From: Aristolochia californica
Lineage: Eukaryota > Streptophyta > Magnoliopsida > Piperales > Aristolochiaceae
Assembly (NCBI GenBank): GCA_029961685.1
Contig: JARWKL010000009.1
Location: 10,869,758-10,933,757, forward strand
Reading direction: 5' to 3'
Length of the DNA: 64,000 nt
Under the pieces are notes generated by a model. The model saw nothing but the letters and a program-made list of their open reading frames with translations. It did no database searches and was not told where the DNA came from. Shown here piece by piece: positions 31,058 to 45,144 of the stretch. The position numbers were made by a program, and so were the translations under genes. Position 1 is the first letter of the stretch, and each line of letters starts with the position of its first letter.

Positions 31058-33818
31058 TGTTGGAAGATGGGTCCAAGCCCATAAGATATGGACTCACCAT
31101 GATCACACGAGCTAGTGGGACCCACCATGATCACATGTGGCATGATAAGTCCTACACAATAATAAGTATTACAGTATTAGATTTATTATGGACACAAGTC
31201 TCGTAGAAGAGTTTTAGTTTAAAGTTATTTGAGTCATGTTAGTCTTATTTTTATATTGGGTTATTTAATTATGCTAAGACTTATCAAGTGTTAGAGTTTG
31301 GGTGTAATTGGGATAAAGGTAGTTTAATTATAAATGGACTCTACTACCTTCCTCTATTAGAGGTTTATGCACTCTATTACAACAAGTTAATAAAGTATTT
31401 TTTTTTCCATAAATTCAACATGCTCTCAGAGCAGGTTCTGTGTGTTGACTCGGTCAACCCACAGAGATAATGTGATCATTTTTCTGATCTATTATCTCAA
31501 GCAGTTTAGCTTCGTATTTCTCTTTTTATAGTCCCTATACCTATTATTTTATTTACATTTTCACATCTATGCTGAGATTTTTATATTTTATATTATATAT
31601 TGATGGAAAGATATTCGAGTCTATTTTCCATAGAAAAATGACTTTTTGAAATCGGAGTTATCTACAAAGAGAAATCAATATTTGAAGCAGCAAAGGTCAG
31701 ATTACAAAAGAGGTTCATGCAGCAGTAGAAAGCTTCAACTTCCGAGCTATTTTATGCTATCAAGAACGAGACTTTATATGGAGAAATATATAAAAAGAAA
31801 TATATACAAGTCTATTTTCTTAATTATTCAACCAATTCTATATCTGACTTTTTTATATGGAGATATTGATCTTGGAAGAGTCAATGGTCATGCTAGAAAA
31901 AGGGGAAAAAATACTTAGTTCGGCATATACCCAAATCTACCAAATTATATATCTCACTAGAAGTATATTTTATGAAAATAAATTATACTTGGATGAAAGG
32001 TATTTAAGTCTAGTTTTAGAAGGAGAAAATTTTATGTCAATCTGATCTATATTTAAGGATATATTCGCATTGGAAGAATTAAAGGTCATACTGGCATCCT
32101 GTGACTTTAAAAAATCCAAATTTAAGCCAATTGTTTTGCATCACTTTTAGAGTTGTTGTTATTGATCAAGTGTATTAAAAAAAATATCTCACTTACCCCT
32201 TTTTTTTTTACTACATCTATGTTATTTAGTTCAAGATAGGAACATTACCATTACCTCCCAGCTTCAGGGAAAGAAATACAAGAAAGAGGTATTTTATTCC
32301 ATATATTGTGGAAAGTTTCATGTGACCAATATATTCAAGAAATGGGGAGCACAAAAGATGAAACTTTTGCATCTAAGAAGAAATTTTTTGCAGCAAAGAA
32401 AATTAAAGATAAAAAATCTTGACTTGCAGTAATAATTGTGGTAATTATTGGAGATACTTGATTCAGCTGGACTCGATTCTATTTCTTTGGCTGAATTATT
32501 ATTTTGAGGTATTCACAACATATTCCTTGGTCAACATATTATTTGGTGCAGGTAATCGTATCAAATTATTTCATGGGTTTTTACAAGGATTTTATTATTG
32601 TGGTCCATGTTATATGCGCTTGGGCACATTTTAGCTGCAGTTATTGTGTCTCTTTGGATGAGACATTATTATTGAAGAAGTGGTGGCCTCAGCATCCTAT
32701 CTTCCCCTTTACCCATTACTTATTGGTTATTTGACAACCTTACTCCTACCATCCTTTATTTGACTCTTACATACTTCTTTGGGCCAACCTCTTGTGTGTT
32801 GCTTTGTTTGGGAGTTTAAGTCCATTGAGACTTTGTATATATATATATATATCGTGGGTCTTTTATCACCGTCATATGAATGACGGACATTACCCACTTA
32901 TCAGGTCTTTTATTGTCGTCTTGTGAATAACAAGCATTTATCACGTATCACGTCTTTTATTGTCGTCTTGTGAATAACAAACATTTATCACATATCAATG
33001 TCGGGGTTGGGTCACCGCGATGGAGGAGATTATTACTACATATATGTTACCCCCCATAAGTGGTAGTTATTACTCCTGCCACTTGAAAGTCGTTGTCCTA
33101 TGGAGGGACACGGTGATGGAGGAGTTTTTTCTGCACTTCTGAGCTCTACGTATAAACCCACTACCTGCAAAAGATAGGAGTGCCACTACCTGAGAATGAT
33201 AGGAGTAGGCCTTATATCCAGCATGGGTTATGACTGGAGTATGGAGTGATGTCATACGGCTTGGAGTGATTTTACTCTCACTTATCTTATGCCAGTTGGG
33301 CCTCATGAAAGAGAACACCAGCGTGAGGGGGAGTATTGGATGATATGGAGGACTGCCATTTTATACGACAAGATCCTATACATCATTTGCAGCAAGCTAG
33401 GAGTTCATAATGCTCTCTCATCCCCAATTTGAGGGGAAGTGTTGGAAGATGGACCCAAACCCATAAGACAAGGACCCACCATGATCACACGAGCTGGTGG
33501 GACCTACCATGATAACGTGAGGTGGCATGATGAGTCCTACACAATAAGAAGTCTTACAGAACCAAAATTATTATGGAAGCAGGTCTCGTAGAAGAGTTCC
33601 AGTTTAAAGGTGTTTTAGTCATGTTAGTTTTCTTTTTATATTGAGTTATTTAATTATGTTAGGACTTATCTTTAAGTGTTAGAGTTTGGGTGTAATTGGG
33701 ACAAAGGTATAGTTTAATTGTAATTGGACTCTACTACCTTCCTATATTATAAATAGAGGTTCATGTACTCTGATTACAACAAATCAATGAAGTATTTATC
33801 TTTTCCATAAATTCAACA
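31058..33818 (+). mobile_element. LARD-like LTR element, copy B, without Copia-1
   Basis: 5' LTR 31058-31420, primer-binding site 31421-31435 (TGCTCTCAGAGCAGG), interior 31436-33439, purine tract 33431-33439 and 3' LTR 33440-33818. The single ACTTT at 31771-31775 is the unoccupied site of Copia-1. A 50-bp tandem duplication at about 32904-33000 (word TATTGTCGTCTTGTGAATAA twice) is absent from copy A. No coding capacity. Confidence 0.85.
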
Positions 33819-35307
33819 GTTATATAAAAAGGATATTATAAAATATTTTTTAGCTCAATATCTATTAGTAATATCAAAATAATATTAATTTATTAACTTA
33901 ATATATAAAAATTAAAATATTCACACAAATACTTACTTTTATAATATAAAAAAACTTAATGCCATTATTATATTAAAAGTGTTTAAATTCTCACACTTAA
34001 ACTAACGTATATTCGCAGTTATATTTGTTTAAATTCATTACCCATTGTACTATGCAAACAACGTAATAATAAAAATAAAAAATAACATTGGTGATTTTCA
34101 AGACTCCATGAATTTATCTCATGGAGAAAAAGGAAAAGAAACCCATTGGGAGAAAACTGGAGGAAGAAGGGTTATGGAATTGATGATCCTAACCCTCCCC
34201 CTGAATCTCTATTTATAGATTTATGAACCTACTGTATTACAATAATACCCCTGAACTTAGGGTTTAGGGTTTTAACACTAGAACTTTAACTTAATTACAA
34301 TAATGCCATCTCTATGAAATGACTATTTATTTACAACCTGCCATCATTGTATGTGGGCCTATGGGCCTTTTCCTTGATCTGTGGGCCTTAAGCCCGTCTT
34401 CTATATCTCTTGGTTGCATGTCTTCCTTGGTCTTATGGGCTTGGGCCTTCCTTGGTCGTGTGGGCTTGGGCCCTATCTTCCAACACTCCCCCTCAAGCTG
34501 GTGGTGAGAGAACAATATGAATTCCCAGCTTGCTGCAAATGATGTATAATATCTTTGTATAAAATGGCGCATTTTCCAATATGCCTTCATCTTCCAACAC
34601 TCTCCCTCATGTTGGTGCTCTCGTTCATGAGGCCCAGTTGGCATAATATCAGTGAGAGTAAATCACTCCTAACCACGAAGACATTACTCCATACTTCAGT
34701 CATAACTCATGTTGGATGTAGGACACACTCCGTCTTTTGTAGGTAGTGTGTCTATCGGAATTGCTCTGAAGTGTTCACCTCCACCACCGTGTCCCTCCAC
34801 AGGACAACGAGTCTCAAGTGGTAGAGTAATATAAATATAATTATAAGTTCCTCCATCATGGACTTCCAACTTTAAATATTTTTTATATTTTTTACGGGAA
34901 TGAAGTTCCTATAAAACAGAGTAACCTCAACCCAGGAACATCGTAACAACAATCAAGAAGATAGCCAACGCAGAACTTTATTTTAATACAAAGCTGATTT
35001 CGTCCCACCACATGCTCTTAGAAGTGCTTCAATGGCTTCTGGACTTACAGAAGAAGAAACTAAAAATGAAAACAAACAGGGAATAGGTATTACTCTGGAT
35101 GCGATTTGTTGCTGAAGAACACCTCTATTTATAGGTGATTTGTAGCACTGAATCGAGGAAGACAGCTGGGAGACAGCTACGGAAATAAGATAAAGGAAGC
35201 TTCCTTTCTCTTCCGGCGCCGATGGATGCCTCTGTACCCTCTGTCCACTGCAACGGTCAGTATAGAGTCACCTCTATTTTTCGCTCCTTCCATTAATTCC
35301 CGTTCAC

Positions 35308-36003
35308 ACTTGAGTCCTTTTAATTTTTCGTTCATGCTTGGGTCTCCCCGTACCCCGCCGCCAAGGGGGCCAACCCCCTTGGACCCCCGTCGGGGCTGTC
35401 TCCCCGAACCCTGCCTTCATTTTACAGTTTCTTCACAAATAACCATTGCGGTCACAATTTGACCTCATCAACGTCAAAGCCAGAACTGCTAACTAATTTA
35501 CTCACTCTCGACATCGGCGCTCCTCATAATTGGGGGCCAGTGAATACATTAGATTAGCAATAACTCGTGAGAGGTGGGCATTGACACACTAACAATTCCT
35601 CCATCATGGACTTCCAACCACAAATATTTTTTATCCTCTGTCATGGACTCCCCAACCACAATTCCTTTTAATTTTTCGTTCATGCTTGGGTCTCCCCGGA
35701 CCCCGCCGCCAAGGGGGGCAGCCCCCTTGGACCCCCGTCGGGGTTGTCGCCCCGAACCCTGCCTTCGTTTTACAGTTTCTTCACAAATAACCATTGCGGT
35801 CACAATTTGACCTCATCAGCGTCAAAGCCAGAACTGCTAACTAATTTACTCACTCTCGACATTGGCGCTCCTCATAATTGGGGGCCAGTGAATACATTAG
35901 ATTAGCAATAACTCGTGAGAGGTGGGCATTGACACACTAACAATTCCTTCATCATGGACTTCCAACCACAAATATTTTTTATCCTCTGTCATGGACTCCC
36001 AAC
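35308..36003. repeat. 348-bp tandem duplication inside the minus-strand element B
   Basis: The two units (about 35308-35655 and 35656-36003) share the GC-rich ACCCCGCCGCCAAGGGGG word, the CACAATTTGACCTCATCA stretch and the CATCATGGACTTCC end at a constant 348-bp spacing. Copy A has only one unit (about 11240-11590). Confidence 0.85.
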
Positions 36004-37161
36004 CACAAATAATTTTGGTATTTTTTATTGGGATGAGGTTCCTCCGTCATAGACTCCCAACCACAAATAATTTTGATATTTTTGACGAGGATATAGTTCC
36101 TCCGTCATGGACTCTCAATCACAAATATTTTTTACAGGAACAAATAAATAATGGTATGAGGCTATCTCTTCTTCAATAATAATGTCTCATCAAAAGAGAC
36201 ACAATAGCAGCAAGTGAAATGGGCTCAAGCCCATTTAACATGACCCAAAATAATCCTTGTAAAATGATCCATGAAATAATCCTTGTAAAATGATCCATGA
36301 AATAATCCAATGCACATATCTTTTCTAAATAATATGCTGACCAAGGAATAATTTGTCAATGCTTCAAAAATAATAATCCAGTTAGAGAAAAAATTTACCG
36401 AGTCACGCTGAAATATTTATAAAACTTGGGCATGAATACCGAGGCAGAAATAGGTGGCCCGAGTTAGGTTGACCTAGACCCAAGTTGACCCAGACTGAGT
36501 TGGTTGGAACAGAAGTCACGCTCGGTTGGAAAGCTATTGGGTTAACTCGCCGGTCCGGGTTGCGAGATAGCTCATGCACTGAACCGCTGCTCAGATAAAA
36601 TTTCTTAACTTAGGAACCTTTAATTGGGAAACAGTGCCTTCTTCCCCGACCGAACAGAGCGGCAAAAAACTTTCTTCGTCCAGAACCGGCAACAGAAGGA
36701 CAGTGATGGTAGAGCAATGGCTGGAGATCCTTATGAATAGAGCAAGATCGAATCAAGATCGGAAATAATCTTTCCGGAATAAAATAGCAGAGAAGATGGA
36801 CACAGAGAGATTTCCTCGATGTCTCAGGCTGTTTCGGCGGCAAAGAAAATAATCTAGCGAAGAACTTGTATAATCAACAAGACATGCTCTTTTTGGAACT
36901 TTTTTGAGTTGCCTTAAAGCAGGTAAAATCAAATCAAGAGCTTCCCGAAATATATGATTGGTAAGATGACTGATTCGAGCTTACTAGTGCTTTCCGAAAA
37001 AATATTTCCAACAGAGAACATGTTGGTTGGAAGTTAATAAGCAACAACAAAATAATTCTGGATGGTGACTGTTGATTTCAAGAATGATATTACGGTTGTT
37101 GGAATGACAGTGGTGGAGATATCTAGCAAGATTTTTCCATCTCTCCACGAGAAATGGAACA

Positions 37162-37506
37162 TGTTAATGATAGTTCCCACATACATTAGTGAGTATAAAA
37201 ATCTTGCATTTATTAGTTGGCAGAAGAGGTTTCCTACGTGGCTAGTCATTTTGGGATAGGGACTTCAACCCAATTTGATATGGTATCAGAGCAAGGTTCT
37301 CATATGTGGTCATCCACCCAAATTATCCACGTGCTACCATGTGAGAGCCTCTACCTAAATTATCCACATCCTACCATGTGAGGGGGAGTGTTAAGAATAG
37401 TCCCACATACATTAGTGAGTATAAAAATCTTGCATTTATTAGTTGGCGAAAGAGGTTTCCTAAGTGGCTAGTCATTTTGGGATAGGGCCTTCGACCCAAT
37501 TTGACA
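37162..37506 (+). mobile_element. TRIM element, copy B
   Basis: LTRs 37162-37280 and 37389-37506, primer-binding site TGGTATCAGAGC at 37281-37292, purine tract at 37379-37388. Same position in the host element as 12492-12828. Confidence 0.88.
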
Positions 37507-38759
37507 AAACCAAACTCGTGTTCTCCGGTGAAGGCAATAAACAAAGCGCATAGTCGGCGCTCAGGAAGCTTAGCAACGCCAGTAGAGTGTTGTCAATGAA
37601 GGAAAAGGCAGACGAAGACAATGCTAGCACAGACCGTCAAAGAGCAGCAGTAACATCCGACAACAGCAACACACGGAACTATGGGACAGAGAGAAGACAA
37701 GCCTCGTCGAAAAGATACCGTGAAGCTTCCTCTGGCTCTTGAGCTTGCCGCATGACGAAAAGAAGCTATCTTCTTTTATAATATTTCCAATGAGAACAAT
37801 AATGTGGCTAGTGCAATACTGAAGCCAACTGGATCCCTGCCTCTGAGGGGTCACTGGAGTTATTTGTAGAAGGATACTTTCCTGGTTGAGAGACGGATCG
37901 GGTTGACAGGACCAAGTTGCATTCATGCTAAAAAGCAAAGAAGAAACCCATATACTCCTGCATTCGATCGATTGTCGTGTTGGGCTCACGCTGTAAAGAC
38001 GAGTCAACTCGGCTCAACATAGATACGAAAAAAAAGTGCGCGAGACAGAGAGAGAGAGAGTTGTGGTTGCCTCGAGCATACAGGCATGGTGGATGATACA
38101 ATTTAACCAAAAAAAAAAAAAAAACTGTCTAAGAATTAAAAGAGAGAAAAAAAATTTCTAATCCTATATGAAGGAGAATTAAACCTGAAAAACCATAGTA
38201 GGAATCCTGAAAATCATAGGTCTGATACCATGTTGATTTTCAGGACTCCATGAATTTAGCTCATGAAGAAAAAGGGAAAGAAACCCATTGGGAGAAAACT
38301 AGATGAAGAAATCTTATGGAATTGATGATCCTAACCCTCCCCCCTGAAGCTTTATTTATAGATTAATAAAACTACTGTATTACAATAATACGCCTGAACT
38401 TAGGGTTTAGGGTTTTAACCCTGGAACTTTAACTTAATTACATCAATGTCATCTCTATGAGATGACTCTTTATTTACCATCCTAACATCATTGTATGTGG
38501 GCCTATGGGCCTTCTCCTTGATTTGTGGCCTTGAGCCCGTCTTCTATATCTCTTGGTTGCATGGATCTTCCTTGGTCTTATGGGTTTGGGCCCATCTTCT
38601 AACACACTTGGATATGTGGGCCTTCCTAGGTCGTGTGGGCTTGGGCCCTATCTTCCAACAAACACATATAACTCAATCACGTATTTAATATAAAAAAGCT
38701 ACAACTGTACATACAAAATACAACCAAAAAAAATATTTAATGCCATTAAAACATAATAG

Positions 38760-39213
38760 TCAATAATTTTTCCACATTTGAATTGCTAATACATCTAAAA
38801 AATATGATGCTCTTGTAGATTGTATTGCAGACTCCCTCTGAGTACTTATTTGAGTGTCCACATCGTCCTTAAAATCATCACCACTATCACTGTCTTCATT
38901 TTTAATTATATTGTTATCTTCACAATGTTCTTCACCAAAATCATCACTTGAATCATGTTCTTCATCTTTAAATAAATCCATGTAATCCTCCATGGGTATA
39001 TAATTATGCAATATACAACAAACAATCATAATTTTTACCTGGACATCAAAATCAAAAGGAGGAGCATCTTTTAATATCTTGAAATGAGCTTTTAAAGCCC
39101 CAAATATATGCTCGATAGTATTCCGTTAAGATGAGTGTCTTTGATTAAATACTTCTCTTTCATATGTAGGAGTATTATCTCCAAATTCTTGCAAGTGATA
39201 ACGAGTCCTTCAA
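38760..39213 (-). pseudogene. PIF/Harbinger-type transposase C-terminal remnant, copy B
   Basis: Same frames as 14117-14545. The open part is longer here (ends LAIQMWKNY), showing that the early stop in copy A is a private change. CCILHNYI and the FN-RH / FGALKAHF motifs are visible, with the same internal stops. No catalytic domain. Confidence 0.75.
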
Positions 39214-39229
39214 TAGGGTGCCAAAAACC

Positions 39230-42200
39230 CTAAGCCCTCTCAATGTCCTTCCCAAAAAATGCTAGAAATCCAAATCTAGCGATACCCTCCACTAGTTTTG
39301 GGAAGGGACAGGTCCTCCCTTTCAGTGCTTATTTCTTGAGCCTAATGGACTAGCTATTTACATTTTCGGGTCCTTTCATACACCTTTCTTGTCACAAGGC
39401 AATATGGAATTTTATTTTTCAAATATTTGCACATCTTAAAAGAAAAGATTACCTCAATATGATTTCCTAGAAATCATTCCAAGAAACTTCAAGGGGGGGG
39501 GTTAGTGCATTTTCAAAGTGAAAGTGAAAGTGAACTATTTTTTTGTGTTTGTATGCACAATGCAAAATATAGTGGAAAGTACAAAAGAAAATTATTAATA
39601 AAATATTCTAATAGATTTAAATTTTATTGGATATTTTTTATCAAAGTTTTCTATTAATAAGTTAGGATAGATTTTAACTCTTCTTACTTACTCAATAATA
39701 ATAATAATTAAACTTTAATTAATTAAATAATTATATATATATAAAATAATTAAATTTTTTTACTTTTATGATATCCAAATGCTTAATCAAATTGTTACTT
39801 TTTAATATCTAAATTCTCAGTCTCGAAATATTAATTAAATATAATATTCAAATTTATAAACTTAATTAAATAAAAAAGATGGTATTTTATTATTCAAAAT
39901 TACTTCTACAAATTTAATTTTATAAGATTTTTTATTTAAATAAACAAAAATATTTAATTTATTTTAATTTATTAAATAACTAAAAATAAATTAATATTAT
40001 TTATTTAATTAAAAATATATAAAAGGATTAAACAAATCCATACTTTTATATTATTCAAATTGTTAATTTAAAAAATCTAAATTCTCACTCTTAAAAAAGT
40101 CACTAAATATAATGTTAAAAATAAGGATTTAATATAAATAAAAAGTTTATTGTGTTTTATAAAATTATCTAATATATTTACCTTTTACTTTAGATAACTA
40201 TATTTAACTAAAATAAAATAATTTTATGTTGTTTTAAATTAATAAAAAATTAAAATTTAATTTTTTAAATTAATAAGTAATTTTAAAAAATATTAACATG
40301 TTTTAAATTAATAAATTATTTTTAAAAATAATTATTTATTTAATTAAATAGATTAAAAATGATCTAACAAGTACTTACTTTTATGATATCCAAATTCTTA
40401 ATGAAATTGTTACTTGTGTAAAATCTAAATTCTCACTCTTAAATTAGAAATCAAATATAATATTAAAATCAAGAATTTATATAAATAAAAAATAAGGTAT
40501 TTTATTATATAAAACTATTCAGTTAGATTTAACTTTTATAATATAATTTTATTTAACTATTTTTTAATAAAGTAAGATAAATTTCAACTTGTTTAAATTA
40601 ATAAATTAATTAAGCTTTTTAATTTACTTAAATGTAGTTAATTTTATTATATCCAAATGCAAAAGTGAGAGGGCAGAATGAGCATAACAAGAGTGAGAGA
40701 GTGAGTGAGCAGGCGAGTGAGAATGAATTCACTAGCCTTAGGAGTGATTTAACTTTCTCTCGTTTTTCTCAAGAATAAGTGTCACTTGACACTTATGGTG
40801 CACACTAACAGGTTTTGGGTTATTTTCACTAGTGAAATTAGTTTTATTTTCACTTTCACTTTGTACTAATGGGGCTTTAGTGTGCTCAATGAAAAGTGCA
40901 ACGTAAAGTACTTTCTTGTGTTAGTGTACACAATGGAAAATATAATGGAAAGTAGAAGATGAGTTTATTAATAAAATATTGTGATAGATTTAACCTAATT
41001 AATATAGTTTTATTTAGAATTTTCAATTAACAAAATAAGATAAGTAACTTAAAAATTAAAAATAAAACTAGGTGGAAGGCTTTCATGGCCTTCATTCAAG
41101 AGCCCATGGGATATTTTCAATTTTGCCAATTCTATGAACTTCTAGAACGCTATCACCACGATCGCCACCATCTACCCAATTTTGATGGTATCCTAATTTC
41201 TTCCACCTATTGACCTAGTTAATAATTTGTTGTTTCTGTTCATCTCGTTTCTAACACCAAAATTGGAAACTGGAAGAGAGGCCAAGATATGGAACTGTCC
41301 ATTCGAAAGGGCGGGGAAGGATGCAAGGTTACCCAGAGGGAGCATTTGCACTACTGTTCCGATAGGGGTACTCCCGACAACGTATCAATTGGAAAAAATT
41401 AGGTATGAATTGAAAGACCAATCTGTTGCGTTGAACTTGTGAGCGACTGTGGAGAGCATTCTAGAATCCCATAGAGTTGGCAAAATTGATAATATCGTCG
41501 AACTGATACACCGTCGGGAATGCCTCTATCGGAACAGTAGTGCAAATGCTCTCTCTAGGTAACTTTGTATCCTTCTCCACCCTTTCGAATGCACAGTTCC
41601 ATATCTTGGCCTCCTTCCAATTTACAATTTTGGTGTTAGTAACGAGACAAAGAGAAACAACAAATTATATATTAGGTCAATAGGTGGAAGAAATTAGGAT
41701 ACCATCAATTGTAGTAACCCAAAATTGGGTAGATGGTGGCGATCGTGGTGAGAGCATTCTAGAAGTCCATAGAGTTGAAAAAATTGATAATATCCCATGG
41801 GCTCTTGAAGCCCATGAAAACCTTCCTCCTAGTTTATTTTTAATTTTTAAGTTTCTTATCTTATTTTGTTAATTGAAAAATCTAAATAAAGCTATCTTAA
41901 TAAGTTCAAATCTATCATAGTATTTTATTAATAAACCCATCTTCTACTTTCCATTATATTTTCCATTGTGTACACTAACACAATAAAGTACTTTACTTTG
42001 TACTTTTCATCGAGCACACTAAGGCCTCGTTAGTACACTCTAAAGTGAAAGTGAAAGTGAAAATGAATTACTTTCACTAGCGAAAATAGCCCAAAACATG
42101 TTAGTGTGCACCGTAAATGGCGAGTGGCACTCATTCTTGAGAAAAAACGAGGGAAAGTGAAACCACTCCTCCCTAAGGCTAGTGAATTAACTTTCACCCG

Positions 42201-43514
42201 CGTGCTCACTCACTCTTTCACTCTTCTTATGCTCATTCTGCCCTCTCACTTTTGCATTTGAAAATAATAAAATTAAATATTTATTTAAGTATTTTATTTA
42301 TATATTTAATGAAATTAAAAAATATTAATTTAATTAATTAATTATTAATTTAAACAAGTTGAAATTTATCTTACGTTATAAATAGAATAGTTAAATAAAA
42401 TTATATTATAAAAATTAAATCTAACAGAGTAATGTTAATATTTTTTGAAATTATTTATATATTTAAAACGAGTTAGTTGTTTTTATTAGTTTATAACTAC
42501 TTAAAATTTATTTTATTTTAGCCAAATATAGCTATCTAAAATAAAAGTTAAATCTATTAGATGATTTTATAAAAAAAAATTATTTATATAAAATCCTTAT
42601 TTTTATCATTATATTTAATGACTATTTTAAAAGTGAGAATTTAGATTTTGTAAAGTAACAATTTGATTAACATTTGGATAATATAAAAGTAAGGGTTTAT
42701 TTAATCATTTTATATATACTTAATTAAATAAATTTTCTTAATTTATTTTTAATTATTTAATACTTTAAAATAAATTATATATATTAGAGTTTATTTAAAT
42801 AAAAATATAATAAAATTAAATTTGTAAAAGTATTTTTGAATAATAAATTACCATATTTTTTATTTACATAAATTTATAAATTTTAATATTATATTTCAAG
42901 AGTGAGAATTTAGATATTAAAAAGTAACAATTTGATTAAGCATTTGGATATCATAAAAGTAAAATCTGTTAAGTATTTTATTTATTTATATATATATATA
43001 TAATTAATTAAATTTATAAAGTTTAATTATTATTATTATTATTGATGAATTAAGAAGAGTTAAAATCTATCCTAACTTATTAATAGAAAAGTTAGATAAA
43101 AAATATCCTATAAAATTTAAATATATTAGAGTATTTTATTAATAAATCTCTTATGTACTTTCCACTAAATTTCCATTGTGCATACTAACATAAAAAAAAT
43201 AATTCACTTTCACTTTAACTTTGAAAATACACTTACCCCCCCTTGAAGTTTCTAGGAATGATTTCTAGGGAAACTATTCGTACGAAAGTAATCTTTTCTT
43301 TTAAGATGTGCAAATATCTGAAAAAAGAAAATTCCATATTGCCTTGTGACAAGAAAGGTGTATGAAAGGACCTGAAAATGTAAATAGCTAAAGTCCATTA
43401 GGCTCAAGAAATAAGCACTAAAAGGGTGGACCTACCCTATTCCCAAAACTGGTGGAGGATATCGCTGGATTTGGATTTCTAGAATTTTTTGGGAAGGGCA
43501 TTGAGATGGCCTAG
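39230..43514. mobile_element. Giant foldback element, copy B
   Basis: Inverted arms of about 2.1 kb around a centre near 41386-41510. It has the same landmarks as copy A, with many small AT indels and a 65-bp AT segment near 42285-42345 absent from A. Short ORFs at 41227-41442 and 41684-41872 correspond to those in A; they lie in mirrored arms. Confidence 0.75.
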
Positions 43515-44148
43515 ATCGTTATCTATATCATTTTTAGAAAGTTTTAATTTAACTTACTCAACAATTCCTTAGGTTGAATGGTACCAAGACGGTGGTTTGG
43601 TGGACAAGAAGAGAAGAATTCCTTTGGTGAGTATTAGGAGGAAGTTTTGAAGGTTTCTAATACTATTCACTTAAATTGCATTTCTCATTGTATCGAAGTT
43701 GGCATTTGGATGGAAATGACTGAATGAGAAATGGAATATGTTTGATCACACAACTTCAGATTGGACGTTTTGATGGTTTCAAATTCTGGTCACATAAATT
43801 GTATCTTCTCACTGTATGGAAGTTGGAATTTGGATGAAAAGGATTGAATGAGAAATGGAATGTGTAGCGCAATATCCATAAAGAGCAAGAGGTGAAAAAA
43901 AATGGCAAAAACCAAGACAAGTGTGAATGATAAACCATTCTTGTGCTCCTAAAACATCATTCTAATATCCAAATTTCAATAAGTACTTCGTCACACAATA
44001 TAATAAAACTTATTATGACACATTAACCATCCTTTTAGAACATCTACGAATTACACTTCCACATTCAACCATCACAACACACATTTCTGAATGCTCAAAT
44101 CAATGGTGTCAGATAAAAGAACTTGTAATGGATATAGTTGGAACACCG
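43515..44148. repeat. R1 repeat unit 1 in segment B, left part
   Basis: As at 18815-19451, with the internal AAGTTGG direct repeat. Continues at 49616 after Copia-2 and at 50706 after the Cassandra array. Confidence 0.65.
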
Positions 44149-44448
44149 TGTTACGATATGTTAAAATGTATATTAAATATAATTTATGTTCATAATTGTT
44201 GTATAATTTGGGATATGTACATAGGGTTATTTGATTAGGCTTAATGGGGGGGGTATTGTCTTGGGCCCATGGGCTATTTTGTAATAGGAAAACCTAAAGG
44301 TTAAATACCTAATGAAAGGGGGAAAATCCCCAACGGAAACATTTTGATTAATCTTTCGTCTGCTTCGTTTCGCCGTGAAACCAGAGAGCTACGCTCTCTC
44401 TTGTGGGTGTTTGGACTGTTCCGTCAGTCCCTTGATTTTGATTTGTCA
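44149..44448 (+). repeat. 5' LTR of Copia-2
   Basis: 300 bp; ends CTTGATTTTGATTTGTCA followed by the primer-binding site. Confidence 0.9.
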
Positions 44449-44460
44449 TGGTATCAGAGC

Positions 44461-45144
44461 TCTGAAGATTAACCGTTCGACGGATTTTTGTCCGATGACC
44501 TATGTTGTTTGACGAGTTTTTTTTTGTTTTCGGCATTGATTTCGGGCGTTGTTAGAAAAACTTGTCGGGTGGTTCCGTTGCCGGAAAAGCTACGGGGGTT
44601 CCGTTGCCAGGAAGAGGGTTCTAGCCGGAAGGGGAAACGAAAGGAAGAGGGTTCTCGCCGGAAGGGGAAACGAAAGGGGTGGTTTTCGGGGGTTGTCGGA
44701 AAGCATTGTCCGAGCTCGGGAAAGTTGTGGTTCCGTCGTCGGGAAAGCTCCATCGGTGGTTTCGTTGTCAGAGAAGCTACAACGGGAAGGGGGTTCTCGT
44801 CGGAAAACTCGCCGGAAGGGGGAACGAAGGTACGATTTTTTTTTGTCCCGCGCATTCGATTGATTATTTTGCATAAGGTCATTATGCAATTTGCAAACCT
44901 TTGGGGGCCGATTTGAAATTTCTGAAAGTTTTGGGGGCAATTCTGGAATTTCTGAAGGTGTTGAGTGTGTTTTTCGAATTTCTAATAGTTTGGGGGTCTA
45001 ATTCGAATTTCTGTTAACCTGGGGGCAAATCTTGGATTGCTGCAAGTGTAGGGGTCTACTTGAAATTTCTGAAAAGTGGGGTATGTTTTAAATTTCTTAT
45101 CCTACAGGGGTGCATTAGGAATTTTGCTAGATTCGATCTTATCA
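44461..45144 (+). other. Leader of Copia-2
   Basis: GC-rich tandem words followed by variants of TTTGGGGG and GAATTTCT units, as in segment A. It includes an extra ACTTGAAATTTCTGAAAAG unit lacking in A. Overlapping ORFs on both strands come from these repeats. Confidence 0.55.

Larger units (their letters stand above)
34089..38660 (-). mobile_element. Minus-strand non-autonomous LTR element, copy B
   Basis: 3' LTR 34089-34485, 5' LTR 38231-38660, primer-binding site 38219-38230. Flanks AACAT and AACAC are identical to those of copy A, as expected for a segmental duplicate. It is about 590 bp longer than A. The excess is mainly a 348-bp tandem duplication at about 35308-36003, plus an extra segment of about 250 bp at 36250-36505 containing repeats of AATAATCCTTGTAAAATGAT. 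Confidence 0.85.

Noticed and set aside
35220..36180. CRISPR-like direct repeats
   Set aside because: A two-unit 348-bp tandem duplication in a plant retroelement, with no spacer-repeat pattern.
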